Made by a program: the position numbers and the translations under genes. Under the pieces are notes generated by a model. That model was not told the DNA's origin and ran no database searches. It saw only the letters and a list, made by a program, of their open reading frames with translations. A stretch of DNA of 64,000 nt from Malaya genurostris (Eukaryota > Arthropoda > Insecta > Diptera > Culicidae): positions 100,791,198-100,855,197 of the forward strand of contig NC_080572.1 in the NCBI RefSeq assembly GCF_030247185.1, read 5' to 3'. Positions within the stretch are counted from its first letter, which is position 1. Each line of letters begins with the position of its first letter. Below are positions 44,661 through 57,503 of the stretch, in pieces.

Positions 44661-47333
44661 TTATCGTTCATCAAATTTTGTACACTTATAGACACAACGG
44701 GATGGATTTTCTCTGAAAGGACTTTAATTTACGCAACTGTCACACAGAAGCTAGAAAAGAAAATGGAAAGGAGACCACATGTGACAGGAATGAGGAGATG
44801 GTGGAGCAAATTGGTCGCTCTGGTTCAAAAATGAGTGTCCAACGTATAACGAATATTTTAATTAATTTCACTTTGCTGATCTATAAATGATCTTAATTTT
44901 GAGTACTCGTCATTTAATTCTCATAACCAAATGACTCAAGCTTTAAAAAAATTTTTGTCGACGTCAATTGATGTAAACCAAATGTAAATGTCGACCTGGA
45001 CCAAACTATTCTGATGACACATAAGAACAGTGGTTCGGTCCAATACGATAAAGACAATTAACATGAGCTAAGCCAAGCCAGATAAAAAAATTTAAAACTG
45101 ATGAACTTTTCGTATTCATTGCAAACCATAAAAAATCGCATCACTCATTCTCATTTTATGACACATAAAGTATGATATCCGCACTCTATCCAATGAAGCA
45201 CCGAGTGAAAAACATAAATCCCCAGAAACATGTCCAGCCATTTCCGCTGTTTCACTTTTACGACGTTTTGACTGCAACTTTAACGGCTCTAATTAAAATA
45301 TTTCCACCCATCCAGCGCCACGATGCTTTGAGAACTAACAAGCTGCATCCCCCGCTCATCACGATCCGGCCGGAACGAGCATAAAATCTCGGATCAGTAA
45401 AAGAACTTGCCCAACTTTCCATCGCCGCCATCGCCGCTTAATTACAGAGAAACAGTTCTGCTTGCCATAGTAGCCCTTCGGCTTCTCGGTGGGTCCAAAA
45501 GTTGTTCCAACCGAGCCACATCCTGCTCAGGAAAATCCCAAACATGGTAGATGGGAAAACGAGGAAACATAAAAGCTGAGGCTATAGGGAACAGCGAAAA
45601 GTGGAAGACGGCAAGTGACACTAAATTTCTATGACCGACGCTTCAAACAACGACCCACACCTCGTGGCTCACAAACATTGAAGGAGAAAGTTTAAGTGTA
45701 ATTTGCACTAGAACTTACCAGGCACAATCGTCCCACTGCTACTGCTGTTTCTGACTACTTCCATAACTTCCATTCTAGCTTCGGCGTGTTTGATCACATG
45801 TTTTTGCATTGGCGAACGGACATAGCGGCATGGCGGGGTAACTTCTGATGCGCTAATTATTATCATTATGTGTACTCTTGAAACCGGGTAGTGGAGGAAC
45901 CAGTTCAGCGGGGCTCTAGCTAATTCGATAACGAGTTTTAATGGGTGGCGGCTTCCAGCCCACTATGGCATGAGAAATAACAGATTTTGTTGAATACTGA
46001 AGAACGATTAGACAACTATTTAGCCGAAAGTTTACTGTATAACAATCTGTTTACCGGTCCAATACAATCAGCCCTGCGATTCAAATTACCATTAATGCCC
46101 TGAATGCGGGCAACGGTCAAAAGGATTCCTGTAAGCGCAAAGCAAAATATGAAACAAACGATGCGAGTTAAAAATCCATTCACCTTCAGCTGCTTTACCT
46201 CGAAGCATCGGGATTCATTGACGGATGCTTAGTTACCCATAAGACCAGACCAGCTAGGAAACAGGATATAAGCTCTGTAGCAACTCGGCCGATGAAAAAC
46301 CAGTCATCCAGCAACAGGAAAACCCGATTCCACATGCATAAGCCGAGTTTATGAAGCTTTCAACAATATAGGGATCGTTGCTTCCTTCGTACCGGCGATT
46401 CAGCACCAGCCGCAGAGTAAACGAAATCCGCGGGATCAAACGGAGTGTGGCAACGGGATAAAGAAGACGATGAGGACAACGACGACGACGACGACGACGA
46501 CGGTAAACGGACAGAAGAAATTTTGCGGCGGTACCGGACTTTGTAAATGGATTTTCCCAGTTGATCCTGAAATGCCGCGTCTTTGTATAGTGGTATCAGT
46601 TTTGCTTTGGCGCAGTTTCAGACTCTAGAGCGTCCTTCGCACAATCGAAAACAAAAATTCGAATCAATACTTTCGTGAAGGATTGTATTCCAAATTCGGA
46701 TGTGAGCGAGTGGTTGCCTTCGTGAACACTCAAGCCGTTTTGATAATCTGGATGTCGGGAAATAGACGATTCACAACTTTGTGCGATTGGAGTTTGCTTT
46801 GAATCGATAGCACGCCCCGTAAGGGAAATCCAGAATGCCACTATAGCGTCTTGGATTTTTTAGCTGACAAATAGAACACTGCTCGCTGTTATTCAAAATT
46901 TCAATCATATATAATTGAAAATGCGTGGCTTGATACATTCAAATCGAAATGTAGAAATATTTGAAATCAAATGGTGAAATAATATTATTAATTGATAAAA
47001 AATTAACTGAGCTGTAAGTTTTCAAAATCTGACCACATTTCTATGTGTATTTTTCCTTGAGTTTCTAATTTGCACCCCTATCTAGAAAACAAAAATGTGT
47101 TCCACATATAAAAATCGAGACATCACTAGATTCCGACGTTTCATGCAATTTTGAGCCAAAACAATGAAACCGGGTAACGTTGAAAATTCGTTTTTAAAAA
47201 CCGCGTAACTTCAGAAATCCACGTAAAACCCGCGTTAAAAAACAGCATTAAACACTGCGTAATAAAGACCTCAGTGTATAGTTTCATCTACTCGAATCGA
47301 TTCGTAGCAATATTGCCAGCACTAAGTGTAATG
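44661..47333. other. Mostly single-copy-looking, less AT-rich block; (ACG)n at 46478-46502
   Basis: From about 45200 to 46850 the sequence is richer in G+C than the surroundings and shows no TE hallmark apart from an (ACG)n run. ORFs up to 82 codons lack domains. It could be host non-coding DNA (intron, UTR or enhancer). From 46890 to 47060 it carries a diverged version of the repeat near 41.3 kb. Confidence 0.3.
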
Positions 47334-47862
47334 ATATCAAAAATCTCGCACGCGAATAGACCTTGGCTCCTGAAATTTTTTTCTGGCTATCTACAGTTTC
47401 ATTGATTCAAGGCTTCAGTCTTTTCAAGGCTACCTGAATCACTAACAGTCTTTTTGAAGACTAACAATTAGTCAGCCTTTCCCAAGGCTATACAAAGATT
47501 GATATTCTAATATAATCAGTCTTTTTCAAGACTAAGAAATTAATCAGCCTTTTTTAGGGCTAGCCATTCAAAGAATTATTCTTTGAACTAATCCGTTTTT
47601 ATTAAGACTATCACAAAATCAGTCTTTATCAAGACTTATCCAAACTAGGAGTCTATTCGAAGACTAATTTAGCCTAGTTAATTTATATTCTTCAAAAATG
47701 CCCACGCCCAACTGGAAAGGCAACAACCCCAAGGCTAAAGATAATTCAATACGGAAGAAATCACAATCCGTTATTCAAAATTTTTCTAATAACATTCACG
47801 ATCTTATATAATCTGAATGTAAATATTAAAGACAACGGACGGATTTCTCTTGCGTTGATCCT

Positions 47863-48225
47863 ATGCCGTCTAAGGTTATTTACGATATTCTTCGTGAATC
47901 TGATTGTAGCGACATAGAACCCTTCCCAAGTAATACTTATGAAAAAAGAGCGAATGGCACTTCTAAACCACGCTCTGGGATATCCCATGAACTTTACTTA
48001 ATACACTTCAATCGAAGTGATGTAAACATTTTGAAAAGTTTAGAAAAAGTACGTTTCATTTTCCACATTAAAATTCATTGGGAACATTATAAACGGCATA
48101 ATCGTATTGCAAACTTAACGCGATGTCGTTGTTGTCAAGGCTTTGGCCATGGTACCAAAAACTGTCATATGGATATACGGTGTTTGAATTGTGGTAAATC
48201 GCATTCAAAGACGTCTGTCCAATAA
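47863..48225 (+). pseudogene. Juan-like ORF1 remnant
   Basis: 120 open codons: YDILRESDCSDIEPF, then after the deletion KRANGTSKPRSGISHELYLI and HFNRSDVNILKSLEKVRFIF, then the zinc knuckle CRCCQGFGHGTKNC. The second knuckle (CLNCGKSHSK) runs into a frameshift. RNA-binding function is unlikely. Confidence 0.85.
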
Positions 48226-48978
48226 ATGAAACCACTGATAAATTTTCATGTTCTAATTGTGATTTAAATCATAAGTATATTTATTTGAAATGTCCTGTCA
48301 GGGAAAAAATTTTATACCCTCGTTCGATTAGATTACAACAAGTCAAATCAACGGCTTAAAATTTACAGAGCATGCCTGAAAATCAAAAGCACGATTCAAA
48401 TGCCACGCCTAATTATTCTAACGCATTTATTTCTTAGAATGTAAATGTAAATCCAATTCGTCTTCTAACGAAAACAATTTATTGACAGGTAGATCGACCA
48501 CGTAATCATCTTCTTCTAATGACAGTTACGCTTTGGTAACAGGTACACAACTACCTCTTAATTCTTCTAATGTAAATAATCAAAACACAGGAACGCCTTC
48601 CAGTTCATCTTCTAACGAAAACAATTTATTAATAGGTAGATCGGCCAAATCATCTTCTTCTAATGGCAGTTACACAGGTGTAACAGGTAGACATCTACCT
48701 ACCAATATTCCTTCAATGCCATTCGCTTATTTAAACGAAGTCGATTTAGGCGATATAACGGAAAATATAATGATCTACCTACAAGATCAACTTTTTCAAA
48801 TGATCTTCCGAATGAACTTGATTACTTTTTGAAGCATTTCAAGTTGGGTGGCAATTTGCAAATAATATTATAATGAATTTAAAATTTAACAGTGAGTGAA
48901 TTATTTGAATATTTTAAATTGGAATGCTCGATCTTTGAAATTGAGTGAAGATAAATATTCAAAATTCATATTGCCATT

Positions 48979-50248
48979 GTGACAAAAACATTTTTTAAAC
49001 CAAATGCCAAATTAAAAAGCAATCCAGATTATGTGGTTCATCAATTTGGTAGGTTTACTGGAATGGGTGGTGGAATTGCCATTTTTGTCCAACGGCAAAT
49101 TAAACATCGAATTTTATCTTCTTTCAATACTAAAGTTATTGAAAGCTTGGGAATCGAAGTTGAAACCATTCATGGAATTTATTTCATCGCTGAAGCATAT
49201 TTGCCAATAACATTTCTTTAAAGGCGATTTGCAAAAACTCACAAGATATCGACCGAAATTTTTCGTAATAGGTTAATTAAATGCTAAGCATGTCCAGTGG
49301 AATTGTTGGCAAAATAACAGCTGGTTACTTCACAGTTCTTCATCCCAGTAATCCGACTTGTTTCTCTTCCGTGAAAAACCCGTCTACAATTGATCTGGTT
49401 CTAGCAGATCAAAGTCACATTTGTAGGGAACCGATTACACATGCTGACTTTGACTCAGATCATCTTCCTGTAACATTCAGACTTTCCAACGAAGCTATAA
49501 TTAATCCAATTAGTTCTATATTCAACTATCATAGAGCTAATTGGTTGGATTACAGATCTAGCCAATAGGTTTGAATACAATTTGAATACACATACATTGA
49601 ACATAATGTGGACTATGAAATTATTTTAGAAAATTCTGCGAACATCGACACAGCAATAGATGATTTGAATCATTACATTACCGAAGCTAGAAATGTTTCA
49701 GTTGCCAAAGCTCAAACTAAATTAAATTATCCTATCATCGATGACAATCTTCAACTACTCATTCGGTTGAAGAACGTTCGTCGACGACAATATAAACGTT
49801 CTCGTGATCCTGCTATGAAAAACATAGTTGCGGATTTTCAAAAAGGAATTTAACATAGATTTACTCTCTTGCGAAACAGAAAATTTCGTCAAAGAAATTG
49901 AATAAATTAAAACAATTTTCTAAACCTTTCTGGAAACTTTCTAAGGTTCTTAAGAAACCTCAGAAACCAATTCCTGCTCTCAAGGAAGGAAATCAAATAC
50001 TTCTTACAAATGGCGAAAAAGCTCAAAAACTTGCTCAGCAGTTCGAGAGTGTGCACAATTTTAATTTGAACGTTGTGAATCCTATTGAAAATGAAGTCTC
50101 ACTGAAATATGATCATATTTCAACTCAAGTGTTATTACAAGATGACATTATTGAGACGAATTTTGATCAAATTAGGTCAATTATGAGGAAACTTAAAAGA
50201 GCGTTGGTTGTTAGAAATTGCTATTTTGTGACGACACAAGTCTGTTAG
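48979..50248 (+). pseudogene. Juan-like ORF2 remnants (endonuclease and pre-RT region)
   Basis: Four open pieces in shifting frames. 48979-49221 has TKTFFKPNAKLKSNPDYVVH. 49281-49568 has STIDLVLADQSHICREPITH and DFDSDHLPVTF. 49608-49853 has LLIRLKNVRRRQYKRSRDPA. 49898-50248 has KPFWKLSKVLKKPQKPIPAL and LKEGNQILLTNGEKAQKLAQ. The last shows glutamine (CAA) where the other copy has a stop. The RT active site is gone. Confidence 0.85.
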
Positions 50249-50974
50249 CCACAAGTAGAAATCTAAGAGTCATCTGCAGTGATTATCTGTCAAAATGGAT
50301 CACATTATCAAATTGAATGGCTTGGAATTGACATGGTCTGATCAAGCAAAATATTTAGGTTTAACGTATGACAAAAAACTCACTTTCAGGGATCACATTT
50401 AAGGAATCCAGACAAAGTGTAACAAAAATATTAAATGTTTATATCCCCTCATAAACAGAAATTCTAAGCTCTGTCTTAAAAACAAATAATTAATTTATAA
50501 ACAAATTTTCAGACCAGCAATCCTTTATGTAGTACCAGTTTAGTAAAGTTGTTGTTTCACCAGGAAGAAAACGCTGGAAAGGATTCAGAATAAAATTCTG
50601 AAAATGATTTTGAAGCATCCTCCCTGGCTTAGTACAAATGAGTTACACAGACTCACAAATATAGATGTAATGTCACATAGTATTATAAACAAATTCCGAC
50701 AAAAATCGATGCAATCGATTCGCTCTCTGTACTAGTTAGTAAGTTAGTACGTAAGTTCCTTTTCCCCATTACACAATACAAGTAGGTTTACAATTTTCCC
50801 TACACAAAAATCACAGAATTGCAGCAGCAAATGATGTCTTCATGGTAATAACCAAATCATGTATATAATAGGGCTGAAAAGTCACCACTTGTGGCTGAAC
50901 ACCCAATTTAAATCTTAATAATTTAATTTTAACTCATACTCCAATAGATAGTTATTAAAATATATCAAAAATCT

Positions 50975-53191
50975 GTTGGAAATCGGTTGAGCTGTAGGTG
51001 TTCAAAACCTGACCACTCTTTGTGCGAATTTGCACTCCAATATAGAAAAATAAGACATAGTTCTATGTCAAAATGATTCGGTGGACAAAGCCTGGTTAAC
51101 TGGTGTAGTGGTAAGAAAAGAGCTTCAAAGTGAACGAGAGTTATGTTGAAGTGTGAAGTGTCAATTAATGGAATTTTCCTGTTTGGATAACCTTTGCTAG
51201 TATTCATGGTTGTCCCTTGAAGGTATTCCACGGTCTAAAATACCTGGCGATTCGGGAGGGTGTCTATCACTCTTGAACCGATGAAAATTACATGATGGAT
51301 GTGGACTTGATCCGATACTTAATAAAATATTCCACGAAACCAAATATATAAACGAATAACATTCTGCTTTGTACTCGGTACTGTACCAGACAGAACAGCA
51401 CTAATGCCTCGGGCAAAACTGTCCTTTCTCACGAACCTGAAATAAAAAGGAAGCTTAACGTTCACTTGACGGGCCACTGGTAACCGAAAAACTTTGCATA
51501 CATGCACTGCAGCGCCCGAGGGTAGTACATACAGCATCCGTATATGCAAAACATAAATAGAGATAGGAGATGATCTCACTGCTGGTATTGGTGTTTCTGT
51601 TGATGCTCCGTTTACCGTAAATACTAGTCTTTTCATGAAGTGAACGCGTCGAAGACCACGGTGAGGTTGGCGGTGATGCACTCAACCGATACAATTAACA
51701 CATTAGATTCACTTTATATTGTACGGTTATGTGTGTGTGGGTATGTATGTGGGTTTTTGTGCACAAAGATAAATATAAGTTATGCCTGGAGGCCATCGGT
51801 CGACGTGATAGGCAGGCGTGTTGGTTTTTCATGAAATTCTGTGCTTCTTGTGCGACACGAAACGGGACCCGTGTTAGAGGACTCCAATGAATAGAAATGA
51901 AATTGCAAATAGTACTGAACAGACCGTAAGCTGTTGCTGGACTGTAGATGAGCAAACATGTTTCATAATCCAACTTGTGCTCCACAGCTCAAAACACCTA
52001 CTCGTAGTAAAATATCGTGGGAGTAGTCTACGAACCAGACAGCCCTCTCATGGCCTTTGGGCTATTTTCGCATCGTCATTTTACGTTCATAGCTCTGTCG
52101 CATCCTTGGCTGAGTTTCGGAGTAGCATATGTGTTACATTATTATTTTCTCAGAAAAAGTTCTTCGCACAATATGTGTTCCTATTTACAGTTCCAGAAGA
52201 GCTAGTTTGGCAGATAGCCTAGCGGTGTTGAGGTGAGAGAATAAAGTATCAAGTGTAGACAATGTTATCGTCTACGCAAAACTTTTTTCGCTTTCAAAGA
52301 AAAACTCTCTTAAAAACAGTAAAGTTGTCTTTCCATCGACAAACTATTACCAAAGTATTATAGCAACACGAAACTGACTGGGATGATTTCAAGTCCTCTA
52401 TTTGAAAATATGCAGCACTGAATGAACGTCACTGTCGCATAGCTTACAGCATTTTTAAAGAATTTTAATTAAATGAATAAATATGAGAATGAGAATTAAT
52501 TTACGTCTCCAGAATACTAGACAGGAACGATGCTTTTTCCACGCCCGGGAAGCGAAATTCGCATCTGACAGATGCCACGTTAGCCGTACTTGGAAGTTGA
52601 CTGGGAATTTTAGAACTCAACGGAGTGCAAATGAGGCTTACCGCCGATTCCGGGAGGAACTGAAATAAGCCCAAAAAATGCTACGCCTGGTAGCAATGCG
52701 CTAGATGCCGATAGACGTACAAGGACGCGGAAACAAATGCGAAATCCGGCCGAGGAAAGTAATTAATCCAATTAATCTTTGGGTTGAAACAAGCTTCTAC
52801 CCACCCTGCGCTTTCGTTGTTCTGTTCTGACAGGCTGTCTGTCTACACTTGCACTGTCTATTTATCCATTCGTCGTTCGGAAGAAGCTAGGTGTGCCAAG
52901 CGACAGACACAAAACACAGAGTTGAGCAGTCGGTTTGAGTGCTGAACAGCAAAGTTTTGATATCATCAGGGAGAAGGGAAGACTCTGTTGGTGCAGACGG
53001 ATGAAGTTCGTTTGATATTATTTTGAAAGTTCGCAAAAGAAAATAATTCTCGTTCTGCTTTAGTCGTTTCGAGCTTAAAACCATAGATTTGTGTGGGGAA
53101 TCTTAACAATCAGATCCAGTTTTTAATGTAACGATATTCGGGAATCAGTACCGATTCACTGTTCAGTTAATATGGAATTACAAAGCATACG
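50975..53191. other. Block without recognisable gene
   Basis: ORFs up to 120 codons (51319-51681 minus, 51887-52222 plus) overlap on both strands and show no domain. The interval 51350-52900 is less AT-rich and has no TE hallmark, so it may be host non-coding sequence. Confidence 0.3.
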
Positions 53192-53306
53192 TAGTGTCAG
53201 TAGGATCGTAGCACCAGCCATGCAATGGTTCTGTACACTCTGAATCGGTTGCGAAGTCTGTTGGAACAGAAGGTCAAATTCCACTACAGGAATGTAATAT
53301 CAAGCC
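53192..53306 (+). mobile_element. Feilai-like SINE, 3' half
   Basis: It reads 'tagtgtcagtaggatcgtag', 'ccatgcaatggttctgtaca', 'aatcggttgcgaagtctgtt' and ends near 'caagcctttt'. The tRNA-like head is missing. Confidence 0.75.
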
Positions 53307-53748
53307 TTTTTTCCTTTCTTGTTATCGTATCGGCATTGAGCAAACTAATCAGTAACAATCAGTGATCGACCTGCAGCAGTCGTTGCGATGCAAAGCACGC
53401 CCACTGCATGGTGGTATGTAAAAGTGTTACGTGACATCATAAAGTAAAAGTATGTCCGCTTCTGGATGACACCCAGCTTCATGAAAGATACGCAATGCAG
53501 TTTTTAAATAGCATTCTGTGAAAGAACCCAATAGAATTGATCATTATTGGAACGTATAATTCGTTGCTGGATGCAATTAAAGTTCATGTCACGTCGAAGA
53601 AATTTGCTGGAGCTTAAAAACTAGCGCGTGTTAAGACACAGTAGGGGAATGAAGGGAATTTCGAGTCATTAGTCTCGAGTTATTTTTTATTAGCAGTCGA
53701 ACCGATCAAGCGAATGTTGTTTTCTCTACAATAATCGAGTGATTCGTT

Positions 53749-54620
53749 TGATTTCCTCATATACTAAGGTTAAGCAATCACTTGAAAAATCGACTAGAAA
53801 AAATTGGGCCGGAGGTTCAAGCTTCATTACTATTCGACTCAGTTCGTCGAGCTGATCTTGCTATTGAATTTCATCCACATTGGACTTCCGGTTCTGAAGT
53901 GGTGGGGTAAAAAGTGTTTAAAATTACTAACCGTCATTTAGAGCGACGATGCAAAAACGAGTAAATTGGTTCAAAACTGTTTCAATCTATAGACTATAGA
54001 AGTCACTTACTAAACGAAATGACTTTGGATATACCGGTACCCAGTTCCCGGCACTGGAATTCTCCACTTTCCCCTAGCAATAACTTGAAACGGTGAAGTT
54101 TTTCTTTAGTTTGGATTTGGCCGTTTCTTTTTAGCAATTTGTTGCGTTTGCTGCTGTCGTAGCGAGAAACTAATGACAGCGTATTTTTCTGTTTTGTTTC
54201 AGTGCTCTTTATTGACAGCGTTTTGTTCCGGAAAGATCTTTTATTCAGTGAGGGAAAGAAAGTTTATCAGGACGTTCACAAGTTTTAAAAGTTGACATAA
54301 ACTCTTGTTGAAATATTATCAAATCAAACGATCTCAAAGTTTCTAAATTTTCTGATTTAATTGCAAATACCATCCTTAGATGTTATCGAAACGCAAAAAA
54401 TGCAAAAGTGTTACGTACTTATTCATCATAGAAGAGAATTTTTATGTTCCTTAAATCCTATAAATAATCCGTTAAGTTCTAGTAGCCAACAAGTGACTAA
54501 ACCAAGCTTAAGAGGCTCAAATTTAGCATTTCCGGTTCTGGAGATATAATCTCGTAACCGACAAACCGCACCTATTATTTTATCCACTTCATTTTCTCAG
54601 AGATGGCTGAATCATTTTCG
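53749..54620 (+). repeat. TTTCTCAT-family repeat, copy H, degraded
   Basis: It starts near 'tttcctcatatactaaggtt', then 'ctattcgactcagttcgtcg', 'ggacttccggttctgaagtg' and 'cgatgcaaaaacgag'. Unrelated AT-rich sequence occupies about 54070-54530, after which 'tttccggttctggagatata' and 'ttctcagagatggctgaatc' resume. Probably one copy with a second insertion, or two fragments. Confidence 0.5.
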
Positions 54621-55005
54621 AAAATTTTATACTCGTTTGAAAAAAAAAAACAGCTCTAGGTGAACACTTCGGGAAATAAAAAAGTAAAAATAGCATAAAC
54701 GACTCATTGCTATTTATTTAATCCGCTTAATTTCCACCAGTTTTTTCATGAGTCAAAATTGTAGGCGTGCGATCCATATTTTAAGCACATGCGCCATGCA
54801 TTGCATTTTTTGTTTAGTCAATGGAAGTCCCGAGTGCCACCGTTAGATTTTAAAAGTTAAAACAATCGTAATCTAGCATTTCGATAATGTGAAACGGTTA
54901 TTTGTAAACTTTCTATCTCAACGACGTCGCTTATAGGATGATGATGACGTGCAAACGCAATGCAGGTTTGCAGAGGTACTGGAAGCTCAAGAGCAAAGAA
55001 AATGA

Positions 55006-55230
55006 CTACACCCAAATCTCCATTTACGTAATAATCGGGACTTCGTAAATCGAATTATGACGTAAAAAAAGTTTACGTTATTTGGAATTTTCAACGAAAA
55101 AAAAAATTTCCCTATGTATATAATGGATAACTATGGAACAAAAATTATTAGTATTTGCAGGAAAAGGACGTTCTAGGTCGCATAAATTTCCAAGATGGCG
55201 ACTTTTTCGCTCCACTTCATACTCTGAGTA
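55006..55230 (+). mobile_element. Partial second copy of the TTACACC TIR element (left end)
   Basis: 'ctacacccaaatctccattt' matches the TIR of the 24138-25380 element. It is followed by 'gacgtaaaaaaagtttacgt' and 'tatttggaattt', the subterminal block, and later by 'tttccaagatggcgactttt'. The right TIR was not found. Confidence 0.6.
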
Positions 55231-55430
55231 TTTCACGGCCCTTAAAAAAATTACAGTCTAATAATGATCGTTGCTGTGTGGAATTTTCCAAGAGAGAATC
55301 GCAAGTTGACAATTGTCGCAGAAAATCGAATCGATGATTCGACTTGATGATTCTCATACTAGGTTGCAATATTCCAAAACCCTTGTGTGGAGCATTCACA
55401 GACATTTTCATAGACACAACTCATACAAAG

Positions 55431-55757
55431 GTTATATGCACATAGTTAGAATAAGCGGCAATAGTAAAATGATTCTATCGCAATTATCAACTGCCCGTAT
55501 AGAATCAGATCGCGGAACGAGAATAAGCGACTGTTTGTTGCTTCAGAGAGGATCCCCACAGCAGCGTGCTAACCTTTGAATCTCAGAAATGTCATCGAGA
55601 GAAATTCGCTCTCGCACTGGTGTCGATTCTATGTTAAATGAGCCATGTCGGGTTTTTGTTGTTGCGATGATATCCGTCTCTCTTCGATGGTACTGATTCA
55701 ATCGTGTGAAGAGTTGCCAGTGAGCGTTATTTGATACGATAAAAGCCATCCTTGGAT
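55431..55757 (-). repeat. Duplicated module, copy 2 (with 68-codon minus-strand ORF)
   Basis: Partner of 1203-1515. The minus-strand ORF is at 55749-55543 and carries TKTRHGSFNIESTPVRE like copy 1. After 55757 the two copies diverge abruptly, so the shared block is a discrete unit. Product unrecognised. Confidence 0.6.
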
Positions 55758-56334
55758 ATATATTTACGATAAACTATCAACTTTGAAAAATGATTTGTAC
55801 AAAACTTTTTCGGGCCTTCGTTATAAGGTTTCTTCATAGAATGTTATTATTTTTCACTCACCTCAAGATTTCAACTGCTGTTTATAGCTCTGTGACATAA
55901 GTAAGCTTTATGAAACACTTTTGAGTTGTTCTTCACCGGTAAACTTATCCTCTGATCTAAACATATTATTATAAAACCTTCGAATAACTCATAGTTCAGG
56001 TTTTAAAAATTTTCCAAAAATCCACGATAAAAAGTTTACAGGCCTGCTTTAGTATTAATAATACCACCCTTTTATATTGGCAGTGATGTCATACATAATT
56101 AGAGAAAGAAACCTTGCAATGCACTAAAAATGGAATTATTTTCAATTAATCGCACATTGATATAGTTAAAATTACGGATCAAAACTACTTTCGTACGTCA
56201 CCATCTAAAATTTCAAAATTAAAAAAAAATGATAACATTTCCCTTATTTCCATTTCAAACATTGCTTCCCCTTTAAGGTATCCGCAACCCTGTTGTCTTA
56301 TTTACCGTCACTATGGAATGCAAAAAATAAACAA

Positions 56335-56886
56335 AATGTCTCGTCCATCTAAGAAGAGGAAAGCAACGCTCATTCGCGAAAATCAATAGAAAAATAGATG
56401 GAAAACGTTGATAGAGTATGTTTTGGGTAGTGAGTATATGCGGGACTCACCAGTTCAAACAGTGGAAGAACTGCCAGAAGTACCGGTTCATAACAATACC
56501 ATGAAATTTAGAAACTGTACTGGATCCAATAATCAACAACAACAACAATATCAACAGGTAAATTTCTGAAATACTTTAGTCAATATATGAAATTATATCT
56601 TAAAATTTGCATGATACATCTTTTCAGAGCAAATCGCCGATTTGTCATCAAGCCCTCTCGTCAAGTGCCACTTGACTGTTCTCTGGGTAAGGTTGTTTTC
56701 CTATCCGAAAACGATGATGTTGTCGACAAAATGGAAAATTTAGAATTTGTTGGTTTGTATTTTTTGAACATGGGAGCTTCATGTTCAAAAATTAAAATTT
56801 ATATAAAAAGCCATTGCAACAGAGTTTGTGCTGATTTCGTGTTACTATACTTAATTCATCAATGTAGCTTCCTTTTTACTTTGTAA
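56335..56886 (+). pseudogene. Possible small spliced gene or TE ORF with one stop
   Basis: An ATG in good insect context (caaaatg, 56335) opens MSRPSKKRKATLIRENQ (basic KKRK patch), then one TAG, then 57 further codons in the same frame ending in a Gln-rich stretch (SNNQQQQQYQQ). There the text CAG|gtaaat and, 67 bp later, ttttcag|AGC look like a short dipteran intron. The ORF after it (KPSRQVPLDCSLGKVVFLSE, DDVVDKMENLEFVGLYF) needs a +1 shift relative to that splice. Either a pseudogene or coincidence. Family not recognised. Confidence 0.3.
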
Positions 56887-57063
56887 TGTAAGAAAAATTT
56901 GTTAACTCTAGAATTAGAATGAAGATGAGAAGTCCACTTTGTTCTGCTAGGTGATTTGAATAGTTTAAATGTTTAAATTTCGTAATACATACTATTACTA
57001 TATGAAAAAGTATTGTTTCACCAATACTTTTACATTTATTTTCCTTGGCTTTTGTCCACGGTC

Positions 57064-57420
57064 ACCTTAAGGTGTTTCTGAAATCCAAGATGGCGACTTC
57101 TGGTTTATTGATATTCCTTGAAAACCCTTACAATATGGGTATTTTTGGAATGGGTTTGAAGAGTACATGTTGGAGAACGATGTTTGAAGTGGTTTTGAAT
57201 TCCAAGATTCCCGGTTTATTGATATTCCTTAAGAACCCTTCTGATATGGGTATTTTCGAAACGGGTTTGATGAATAGATGTAGGAAGACGATGTATGAGG
57301 TCGTCCTGAAATTCAAAATGGCGGCTTCCGGTTATTCCTTGAAAACCCTTACAATTTGTGTCGATGTTCCTCGAATTGCTTGAATATTTTTACAATATGC
57401 ATATTTTTGGAACGGTTTTC
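57064..57420 (+). repeat. ~117-bp unit array related to the TIR element interior
   Basis: About three units carry 'ccaagatggcgacttctgg', 'atattccttgaaaaccctta', 'gggtatttttggaa' and 'cgatgtttgaagtgg', as in 24290-24890. The 112-codon ORF here is a translation of the repeat. No TIRs adjoin. Confidence 0.75.
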
Positions 57421-57503
57421 ATTAGTAAGAAGAGCATACATTTTTGAAGCAGTAGCCTAATATATGCGGAAGATCTAAATTATAGCCGAATTAAGTAGAA
57501 AAA

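Larger units (their letters stand above)
47347..50961 (+). mobile_element. Second Juan-like LINE copy, internally deleted, with 13-bp target duplication
   Basis: It is flanked by ATATCAAAAATCT (47334-47346 and 50962-50974). It lacks about 32 bp of the 5' end and has only a 4-A tail. ORF1 starts at 47698 but has stops and a large deletion between DCSDIEPFPS and YEKRANGTSKPRSGISH. It keeps one good zinc knuckle (CRCCQGFGHGTKNC). The endonuclease is present in pieces (48979-49568). The RT core is deleted between RKLK (about 50200) and NCYFVTTQ, with a further loss near 50290. The 3' UTR is kept. It is dead but useful, since it shows the ancestral CAA at the stop position of the first copy. Confidence 0.9.

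Noticed and set aside
51319..52222. ORFs of 120 and 111 codons
   Set aside because: They have no recognisable domain and overlap other ORFs, so coding cannot be supported.
57045..57383. 112-codon ORF
   Set aside because: Same ~117-bp repeat read through; no start context or domain.
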